Source: X23 sp050251575 (GTDB lineage Bacteria > Bacillota > Clostridia > SK-Y3). Taken from it: a stretch of DNA of 28,178 nucleotides. Under the pieces are notes generated by a model. The model ran no database searches, was not told the DNA's origin, and saw only the letters and a list, made by a program, of their open reading frames with translations. Positions 22,536 through 28,178 of the stretch are shown piece by piece; the stretch's first letter is position 1, and each line of letters opens with the position of its first letter. The stretch spans positions 1 to 28,178 of the forward strand of contig JBFWMP010000024.1 in NCBI GenBank assembly GCA_050251575.1. Reading direction: 5' to 3'. The position numbers and the translations under genes are program-made.

Positions 22536-23747
22536 TTACTTGTTTTTCTCCATCATCATTGCACGGACTTTTAAAGGCAACCCAAATAGATTGATAAATC
22601 CTTCTGCATCTTTTTGATTATATACTTCATCCTTACCAAAGGTAGCAATTTCTTCACTATATAAAGAATAATCAGATTTTGCACCGGCAGGCATACAGTT
22701 GCCTTTGTAAAGTTTAAGTCTTACAGTACCGGTAACAGTCTGCTGTGTGCTATCCACAAAAGCGGATAATGCTTCTCTTAAAGGAGTATACCAGTTGCCG
22801 TCATACACCAGTTCGGCAAATTTAATTGCGAGCATTTCTTTATAATGAAGAGTTTGTCTATCTAGTGTAAGATATTCAAGCTCTCTATGAGCTGCATAGA
22901 GGATGGTTCCACCGGGTGTTTCATATACACCTCTGGATTTCATACCTACTAAACGGTTTTCAACCATATCGCTTATACCTACACCATGCTTGCCGCCAAT
23001 TTTATTCAGTTCTAATATTAAATCTACCGGATTATATTCAGTATTATTGATTTTCTTTGGAATACCCTGTTCAAAAGAAATCTCTACATATTCCGGTTCA
23101 TCGGGAGCGGCTGCAGGGGAAACCATCAGTTTTAACAGCTTATCATATTGCGGCTCATTCCATGGATCTTCGAGGTCTGAACCTTCATGACTAAGATGCC
23201 ATAGATTTCTATCCATACTGTAATTATCCTTTTTAGTAACAGGAATGGGGATATTCCTTACCAGTGCATAGTCTATGGCAACTTCTCGCGATTTGATATC
23301 CCATATTCTCCAAGGAGCAATAATTTTCAAATGAGGCGCCAGTGCTTTTACCGTAAGTTCAAATCTTACCTGGTCATTTCCTTTTCCAGTTGCACCATGA
23401 CATATTGCAACCGCACCTTCTTTTTCAGCTATTTCTACAAGTCTTTTTGCAATACATGGTCTTGCAAAAGAAGTTCCCAATAGATATTTTCCTTCATATA
23501 CAGCGCCTGCTTTCAAGGTAGGGAAAATAAAGTCGGTAACAAACTCCTCTTTCATATCTTCAATATAGATTTTACTTGCACCCGTTTTAATGGCTTTTTC
23601 ATTTAAAGGTTCGAGTTCTTCTCCTTGTCCTACATCTCCAGCCACGGCAATCACTTCATAATCGTAGTTTTCCTTTAACCATGGTATAATAATAGAGGTG
23701 TCTAAGCCACCTGAATAGGCTAATATAACTTTTTCCTTACTGCTCAT
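22536..23747 (-). CDS. argG: Argininosuccinate synthase
   Basis: A 403-residue enzyme that joins citrulline and aspartate using ATP to give argininosuccinate, the step before ArgH. The N-type PP-loop is AYSGGLDTS (10-18). GDVGQGEELEPL, SFARPCIAKRLVEIA, CHGATGKGNDQVRFEL and KDNYSMDRNLWHLSHEGSDLEDP are all family blocks binding ATP, citrulline and aspartate. The length is typical. A TTG two codons upstream is in frame, but AGGAGG lies 8 bases before the ATG at 23747, which I therefore chose. It is the first gene of argGH, with a promoter and ARG-box-like operator directly upstream. The carbamoyl-phosphate and ornithine genes are not in the window. Confidence 0.97.
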   Translation of the reverse strand: MSSKEKVILAYSGGLDTSIIIPWLKENYDYEVIAVAGDVGQGEELEPLNEKAIKTGASKIYIEDMKEEFVTDFIFPTLKAGAVYEGKYLLGTSFARPCIAKRLVEIAEKEGAVAICHGATGKGNDQVRFELTVKALAPHLKIIAPWRIWDIKSREVAIDYALVRNIPIPVTKKDNYSMDRNLWHLSHEGSDLEDPWNEPQYDKLLKLMVSPAAAPDEPEYVEISFEQGIPKKINNTEYNPVDLILELNKIGGKHGVGISDMVENRLVGMKSRGVYETPGGTILYAAHRELEYLTLDRQTLHYKEMLAIKFAELVYDGNWYTPLREALSAFVDSTQQTVTGTVRLKLYKGNCMPAGAKSDYSLYSEEIATFGKDEVYNQKDAEGFINLFGLPLKVRAMMMEKNK

Positions 23748-23796
23748 ATGCAAAACCTCCTCAATGTGATAAAATGTTCTTTAAATATTCGAATCT

Positions 23797-23826
23797 ATTA
23801 TATATGAAGATGTATAAGTATTCAAT
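23797..23826 (-). promoter_or_regulatory. argGH promoter overlapped by an ARG-box-like operator
   Basis: On the minus strand, TTGAAT (23825-23820), a 17-bp spacer and TATAAT (23802-23797) form a good promoter. The 18-mer ATTGAATACTTATACATC (23826-23809) fits the ArgR box WNTGAATWWWWATTCANW at most positions and covers the -35 box. This suggests repression by ArgR with arginine; no argR gene is in the window. Confidence 0.65.
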
Positions 23827-23958
23827 ATCTATATATGAATTGTATTGGTTTTGTTCTTTTGAAAATCCATAATACAAGACATAAAAACATAAGATATTAA
23901 GTTATAATGTAGTATTATACATTATTGAATAATTAAATACGATTTTGTGAGGAAATTA

Positions 23959-24453
23959 ATGATTATTTTAGGAATCGATCCAGGTATTGCGATTGTTGGT
24001 TATGGTATAATAAAATATGAAGGAAATAAGTTTTCGGTTGTTCATTATGGCGCGATTACTACTCATTCGTCAATGCAGCTGCCGGACAGGCTTAAGGAAA
24101 TATATGAAGGAATCATTTATTTGATAGAGATGTTTCATCCTGATGCAGTAGCAATAGAAGAACTATTCTTCAATAAAAATGTAAAAACAGCATTGACCGT
24201 TGGTCATGGCAGAGGGGTAGCACTTTTAGCTGCAGCCAATAAGGGGCTGGAGATATCTGAGTACACACCTTTGCAGGTTAAGCAATCCGTAGTAGGGTAC
24301 GGGAGAGCTGAAAAAGCCCAGGTACAGCAAATGGTTAAAGTAATTCTTTCACTTAATGAGATTCCCAAGCCCGATGATGTTGCGGATGCTCTTGCAGTGG
24401 CAGTATGCCATGCACATTCAGCTAATATGAATAACAGGTTGAGGTATTTGTAA
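23959..24453 (+). CDS. ruvC: Holliday junction endonuclease RuvC
   Basis: This 164-residue nuclease cuts Holliday junctions symmetrically after RuvAB has moved them. The RNase H-like acidic set is complete: Asp7 (LGIDPG), Glu67 (AIEELFF), Asp140 and Asp143 (KPDDVADALAVA). A GTG four codons earlier lies inside the ribosome site region. The ATG at 23959 follows TGAGGA (23948-23953) by 5 bases and begins the conserved MIILGIDPG, so it is preferred. Its stop codon is the last known sequence before the assembly gap. It is divergent from argG and heads the ruvCAB group. Confidence 0.95.
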   Translation: MIILGIDPGIAIVGYGIIKYEGNKFSVVHYGAITTHSSMQLPDRLKEIYEGIIYLIEMFHPDAVAIEELFFNKNVKTALTVGHGRGVALLAAANKGLEISEYTPLQVKQSVVGYGRAEKAQVQQMVKVILSLNEIPKPDDVADALAVAVCHAHSANMNNRLRYL

Positions 24454-24553
24454 NNNNNNNNNNNNNNNNNNNNNNNNNNNNNNNNNNNNNNNNNNNNNNN
24501 NNNNNNNNNNNNNNNNNNNNNNNNNNNNNNNNNNNNNNNNNNNNNNNNNNNNN
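24454..24553. other. 100-N assembly gap between ruvC and ruvA
   Basis: Exactly 100 unknown bases begin right after the ruvC stop codon. A round 100 is often a placeholder, so the true length may differ. Just after it comes ATTAG-TCAT-CTAAT (24554-24567), a small perfect inverted repeat that could be the edge of a longer palindrome. Confidence 0.95.
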
Positions 24554-24599
24554 ATTAGTCATCTAATCATTATTAGTATTTAGAAGGAAGGGTATTTGA

Positions 24600-25196
24600 G
24601 TGTTCGCATATATAAAAGGTCCATTAGAATATATAAAAGACAATAAGATAGTGATAGATGTAAACGGTGTAGGTTATAAGATTCATACATCGGTATCAAC
24701 CATTGAAAAGCTGCCACCTTTACATCAGAGTGTCAAGATATATACCTATTTGCACGTAAAAGAAGATATTATGGATTTGTTTGGATTTATAAGTGAAGAA
24801 GAGTTAGGAGTATTTGAAATACTGATAGGTGTTTCAGGGGTAGGGCCTAAAGCTGCGCTTGCAATTTTATCTACAATATCTCCTGCTAAATTTGCGTTGG
24901 CAGTAGCATCCTCCGATATTAAAACAATTACTAAAGCACCAGGAATAGGAAATAAGCTTGCACAGCGAATCATTCTGGAGCTTAAGGATAAAATTCAATC
25001 AGAAGATTTAATTGAATCCTATGAAGAAGAACAGAACATTGGATCCGCTCATGGTAATGCATCAGAGGCTGTTCATGCACTTATTACCCTTGGTTATTCC
25101 TATCCTGAAGCAAACCGTGCAGTGAAAACAGTGAAAAATGATAGCATGGAAGTAGAAAATATTATAAAATTGGCATTAAAGAATTTAATGAAATAA
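24600..25196 (+). CDS. ruvA: Holliday junction branch migration protein RuvA
   Basis: A 198-residue protein that binds the four-way junction as a tetramer and loads RuvB. Domain I is the OB fold (about 1-62, MFAYIKGPLEYI and VNGVGYKIHTS). Domain II has two helix-hairpin-helix motifs, GVSGVGPKAALAILS (about 78-92) and ITKAPGIGNKLAQRIILELKD (about 109-129). Domain III (about 150-198) contacts RuvB, after an acidic linker. The start is GTG 24600, 7 bases behind AAGGAAGGG (24584-24592). It precedes ruvB by 31 bp, probably in one transcript. Whether ruvC is joined to it depends on the gap. Confidence 0.95.
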   Translation: MFAYIKGPLEYIKDNKIVIDVNGVGYKIHTSVSTIEKLPPLHQSVKIYTYLHVKEDIMDLFGFISEEELGVFEILIGVSGVGPKAALAILSTISPAKFALAVASSDIKTITKAPGIGNKLAQRIILELKDKIQSEDLIESYEEEQNIGSAHGNASEAVHALITLGYSYPEANRAVKTVKNDSMEVENIIKLALKNLMK

Positions 25197-25227
25197 TTTA
25201 TTACCAACTTAAAAGTAGGGGGATAAT

Positions 25228-26232
25228 ATGAATACGGAAAATCGTATCATCACTACGCAGCTTACAGAAGAAGACCTGGATATTGAAACTAGCCTTCGTC
25301 CGAAAACTCTTGATGAATATATCGGGCAAAGTAAAGTAAAAGAGAATCTTACGATTTTTATTGAAGCAGCAAAGAAACGGAAAGAAGCCTTAGACCATGT
25401 GCTGTTATATGGACCGCCGGGACTGGGCAAAACAACGCTGGCGAACATTATTGCTAATGAGATGGGTGTGAGTATTCGTATCACTTCAGGACCGGCAATT
25501 GAGAAAGCCGGAGATCTTGCTGCCATACTGACCAATCTTGGACATCATGACATATTGTTTATTGATGAGATTCATCGTTTGAATAGAAGCGTTGAAGAGA
25601 TATTATATCCTGCAATGGAGGATTATGCACTGGACATCATTATTGGGAAAGGACCCAGTGCACGATCCATACGTCTTGATTTGCCTAAATTTACTTTGAT
25701 TGGAGCTACAACCCGTGCCGGTTTGCTTACTGCACCATTAAGAGACCGGTTTGGTGTTATCAGCAGATTGGAAATGTACACACCACACGAGCTTAAAGAA
25801 ATCGTGACACGTTCTGCCAGTATTCTGGGGGTAGATATTGATGCAGAGGGAGCGGCTGAAATTTCCAAGCGTTCGCGTGGTACACCTAGAATTGCAAACA
25901 GACTTCTGAAAAGAGTAAGGGATTATGCACAGGTAAAAGCGAATGGCAGTATTACGAAAGAAATTGCAGATGCTGCTTTGAATATGTTTGAAGTAGATCA
26001 CATAGGGCTTGACTTGGTAGATAGACGGATGATACTTGCAATTATAGAAAAATTCGGCGGAGGACCTGTAGGCTTGGAAACTCTTGCAGCTTCTATAGGA
26101 GAAGAAAGCAATACCATCGAAGATGTTTATGAACCTTATCTTTTGCAGCTGGGATTCATTAATAGAACGCCGCGCGGAAGAACACTCACCAGATTAGCCT
26201 ATGAACATTTTGGAATTAAGTATGAAGAGTAG
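25228..26232 (+). CDS. ruvB: Holliday junction DNA helicase RuvB
   Basis: This 334-residue AAA+ motor forms hexamers that pump DNA through the RuvA-bound junction. Walker A is GPPGLGKTT (62-70), Walker B is FIDEIHR (111-117), and LRDRFG (171-176) holds the conserved arginine region. ETLAASIGEESNTIEDVYEPYLLQ is in the C-terminal winged-helix DNA-binding domain. The length is typical. The ribosome site TAGGGGGA lies 5 bases before the ATG. A second strong ribosome-like AGGAGGGG (26231-26238) overlaps the stop, but no gene starts behind it. Confidence 0.97.
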   Translation: MNTENRIITTQLTEEDLDIETSLRPKTLDEYIGQSKVKENLTIFIEAAKKRKEALDHVLLYGPPGLGKTTLANIIANEMGVSIRITSGPAIEKAGDLAAILTNLGHHDILFIDEIHRLNRSVEEILYPAMEDYALDIIIGKGPSARSIRLDLPKFTLIGATTRAGLLTAPLRDRFGVISRLEMYTPHELKEIVTRSASILGVDIDAEGAAEISKRSRGTPRIANRLLKRVRDYAQVKANGSITKEIADAALNMFEVDHIGLDLVDRRMILAIIEKFGGGPVGLETLAASIGEESNTIEDVYEPYLLQLGFINRTPRGRTLTRLAYEHFGIKYEE

Positions 26233-26286
26233 GAGGGGTAATTTTAAATATTATTAAGAAGATTTTTATAAATTATAAAATAATTT

Positions 26287-26321
26287 AACTCCTTTTATGA
26301 GAGAATAATTTCAAAGGAGTT
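26287..26321 (+). promoter_or_regulatory. Hairpin masking the ribosome site of the small 89-residue gene
   Basis: AACTCCTTT (26287-26295) is the exact complement of AAAGGAGTT (26313-26321) across a 17-nt loop. The right arm contains the whole AAGGAG ribosome site (26314-26319), 8 bases before the ATG. In RNA the site would be paired, so translation may depend on temperature, a ligand or an upstream factor. The structure is visible; its control role is inferred. Confidence 0.6.
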
Positions 26322-26327
26322 GATTTT

Positions 26328-26597
26328 ATGCTGAACAGTGTTCTTGATACTAGAAACTTGGATAATGGAATGCACAAAATGACATTAGAAATACCTGAAA
26401 AAGAGTTTGAGGACATTTATGGAGAGTATACCAATGAGGCTGCATCAGAATTTCTTGCCTATTACATGGAAAATAGAGGTGACGATGGCAGACCCTCTGA
26501 CATTGAGATCAAACAAGATAAGAATTCTCATGTCGTGCGGATAGAAGCTAATATTCATTATCTAGGAAATGATCATACTTCTTATATTCGCGAATAA
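26328..26597 (+). CDS. Small hypothetical protein, 89 residues
   Basis: I do not recognise this protein. It is acidic and soluble, with no membrane segment, signal or cysteine. Predicted parts are a beta-like start (MLNSVLDTRNLDNGMHKMTLEI), an acidic helix (EKEFEDIYGEYTNEAASEFLAYYMENR, about 24-50) and a C-terminal beta hairpin (SHVVRIEANIHYLG, about 67-80). The frame is credible because it has AAGGAG at the right distance, its own strong terminator, and ordinary codon use. The masked ribosome site suggests translational control. It stands alone between ruvB and a cell-wall gene; no partner is evident. Confidence 0.72.
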   Translation: MLNSVLDTRNLDNGMHKMTLEIPEKEFEDIYGEYTNEAASEFLAYYMENRGDDGRPSDIEIKQDKNSHVVRIEANIHYLGNDHTSYIRE

Positions 26598-26613
26598 AAG
26601 TATAACAAGACCC

Positions 26614-26656
26614 ACGAAAAGATGCCCGCGTTATCATAATGCGGGCATCTTTTCGT
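26614..26656 (+). terminator. Strong terminator after the small gene
   Basis: ACGAAAAGATGCCCGC (26614-26629) and its exact complement (26641-26656) form a perfect 16-bp stem. The bases between can pair further, leaving about a 3-nt loop. TCTTTT is at the end of the right arm. It begins 16 bases after the stop codon and can act in both directions. Confidence 0.85.
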
Positions 26657-26774
26657 AATTTATTACACAATGGTTACAATTATTTTACAAATAACCTTTT
26701 CCGCTATTTCATGAAGGAAATTGCGACTTTATGTCGAATTGTAGACTATGGGAAAATTTTTGTGAGGTGCTATA

Positions 26775-28178
26775 ATGAAAAGGTTATTTACTATTATTTT
26801 ATTATTATTTATTATTTTAATGGCTACACCAGTGTATGCTCAAAACACGACATCCAGTTTGACACGATTCTTTTATGACGGAAACTGGCATGATTATGAT
26901 ACTCCTCTTACATCACTGCAAGTAAATGGACAAAAACTGGAAACTGATGTACCACCTATCATATTTAACGATCGTTCAGTTGTGCCTGCTAGAGCAGTAT
27001 TTGAGGAACTTGGTGCAAAGGTTTCTTGGGATGGTTCGAAATCAGTAGTAACTGTAGCTATGAACAATACAGATATTTTGTTAACCATTAATGAAAAAAA
27101 TGCAATTGTGAATGGCAAAAAACATGAGATGGACATTCCAGCAAAGATTATTAATGATCGAACTATGATACCGGTACGTTTTGTTGCAGAAGCATTGGGA
27201 ATGAAGGTGGATTGGCAAGCATCCCAACGATTGATTACCATTGATAATACCACGGATGGGGGTAAAGAGGCTGCTGATGATGTGCAAATTGGTAAGGTGG
27301 ATTATCTCGTCAAGGATAATAATACAAGAATTGCGATTACAGCCAGTACTGCCATAGGTGAATATTCCTCCTTTGAAATGGATGATCATCCTAGATTGGT
27401 TATTGACATAAAAAACGCAGTACTGAATATTGAAAATAAGTTTGTCGATATTAGCAACAATAATGCTTATAAGGTCAGGTATTCACAATATGAGGTAAAT
27501 CCCAATATTACGCGTTTTGTAATAGACCTGAAGACATGGACAAGCTATAATATCCAGCTATCTGACGATAAAAAGCAGCTTTATGTAGAATTCAATAATG
27601 AAATATCCAAGGTTAATGATATAAGCTTTGTGAAAAGCAGCTCTAAAGAGGCTGTAAGTATTAAGATGGATTCTTTTCAGAAGCCTAATATTTCGAGATT
27701 AAGTAATCCTGATAGAGTGATTATTGATATTCCTTTATCTAAACTGGATTTGGCACAAAAAGTTGTCAACGTTAATAGAACCATTATTGAATCGATAAGA
27801 TTTGCACAGTTTAATGAGAATACAGTCAGGGTAGTTGTTGATGTAGAGGGACAGCCGCAGTTTGAAGTAGAAGAGATGTCAGATGAATTGATAGTGAAGT
27901 TTTTCAATCCAAAATACAAAAATTTGTATTATGATAATAATGAAGTTCCTCAGCTGGTAATTAATAGCGGTAAGGCTGCTTCAGGCTATAAAGAGCAGAT
28001 AGATGGAAATCAATATACTATTTCCATACCAAGCAAAAATGTTGCACTGGGTGAAGGAAGATTATTTATAAATGATACCTTCTTGGACTTTATTGATATC
28101 ATAGAAAATACTCAAACAGGAATGACTGATATCGTATTTCATGCAAAGAAGTTGTATAAGTACACACTTCAAGCCAAA
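26775..28178 (+). CDS. Secreted copper-amine-oxidase-N/AMIN domain protein, probable cell-wall amidase (partial, 3' end missing)
   Basis: The frame is open for 468 codons to the window edge. A signal peptide ends near PVYA|Q (Ala22). Residues about 45-145 carry two copper-amine-oxidase N-terminal-like repeats, each with NDR-x-x-x-P-x-R and a tryptophan (NDRSVVPARAVFEELG, NDRTMIPVRFVAEALG). This domain is a wall-binding stalk, not an oxidase. AMIN-like beta repeats follow at about 165-260 and 275-380, marked by PRLVIDI and PDRVIIDI, and a third begins near 395. In clostridia this layout usually ends in an Amidase_3 catalytic domain cleaving N-acetylmuramoyl-L-alanine; that domain, if present, is outside the window. 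GAGGTG (26764-26769) supports the ATG. Confidence 0.85.
   Translation, partial: MKRLFTIILLLFIILMATPVYAQNTTSSLTRFFYDGNWHDYDTPLTSLQVNGQKLETDVPPIIFNDRSVVPARAVFEELGAKVSWDGSKSVVTVAMNNTDILLTINEKNAIVNGKKHEMDIPAKIINDRTMIPVRFVAEALGMKVDWQASQRLITIDNTTDGGKEAADDVQIGKVDYLVKDNNTRIAITASTAIGEYSSFEMDDHPRLVIDIKNAVLNIENKFVDISNNNAYKVRYSQYEVNPNITRFVIDLKTWTSYNIQLSDDKKQLYVEFNNEISKVNDISFVKSSSKEAVSIKMDSFQKPNISRLSNPDRVIIDIPLSKLDLAQKVVNVNRTIIESIRFAQFNENTVRVVVDVEGQPQFEVEEMSDELIVKFFNPKYKNLYYDNNEVPQLVINSGKAASGYKEQIDGNQYTISIPSKNVALGEGRLFINDTFLDFIDIIENTQTGMTDIVFHAKKLYKYTLQAK

Noticed and set aside
23776..23860. LexA/SOS box upstream of ruvC
   Set aside because: GTTC and GAA pieces occur, but no GAAC-N4-GTTC with correct order and spacing.
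26732..26738. Spo0A-box-like TGTCGAA before the AMIN-domain gene
   Set aside because: A 7-base match is expected by chance about three times in a window of this length on both strands, and no promoter is clearly arranged around it.
26639..26878. Open frame of 79 codons in the leader of the AMIN-domain gene
   Set aside because: It begins inside the terminator stem, has no ribosome site, is rich in Tyr/Phe/Ile from AT-rich DNA, and overlaps the well-supported start of the AMIN-domain gene in another frame.
1..28178. CRISPR array, prophage or complete insertion sequence
   Set aside because: No regularly spaced direct repeats, phage structural genes, integrase or transposase frames were found.

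Overview
The window looks like chromosome of a low-GC, Gram-positive, probably spore-forming anaerobe of the class Clostridia. The evidence is AT-rich DNA, strong AGGAGG-type ribosome sites, a SleB-like hydrolase, a PbpI-like penicillin-binding protein, a DegS/DegU pair, gene order shared with Bacillus around mltG-trmR-trhP-pbpI, a ruvCAB cluster, and a copper-amine-oxidase/AMIN cell-wall protein. Genus and species cannot be fixed from sequence alone. No CRISPR array, prophage or intact insertion sequence is visible.

Layout. 1-3372: a SleB-like hydrolase, a tRNA-Lys(CTT) with a perfect sigma-A promoter, a CopZ-like metallochaperone and the overlapping degS-degU pair. 3386-6373: typA followed by mltG, with a good promoter in front. 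6427-10281: a REP-like palindrome, then trmR and trhP (tRNA wobble-uridine modification, overlapping by 4 bp) and a class B penicillin-binding protein whose TTG start lies beside a hairpin. 10284-12467: proBA (first two steps of proline synthesis), also overlapping by 4 bp.

12516-20598 is the accessory part. It holds a PrpR-type sigma-54 activator, a 388-bp control region with a canonical -24/-12 promoter, a complete tripartite tricarboxylate transporter (tctC-tctB-tctA), and two different uroporphyrinogen-decarboxylase-fold (methyltransferase-like) genes. A bidirectional terminator closes it. I read it as a substrate-induced uptake-and-conversion module for an unknown, probably carboxylated compound. 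No corrinoid protein or reactivator lies beside it.

20605-23747 is on the minus strand: a KdpD-like universal stress protein and argG-argH, with an ARG-box-like operator over the argG promoter. 23959-26232 is ruvC, a 100-N assembly gap, ruvA and ruvB. 26287-28178 holds a small unknown gene whose ribosome site sits in a perfect hairpin, a strong terminator, and the start of a secreted AMIN-domain protein that runs off the window.

Recurrent small structures stand out: degenerate 7-bp tandem repeats at three places, two hairpins at ribosome sites, and several perfect palindromes between genes.
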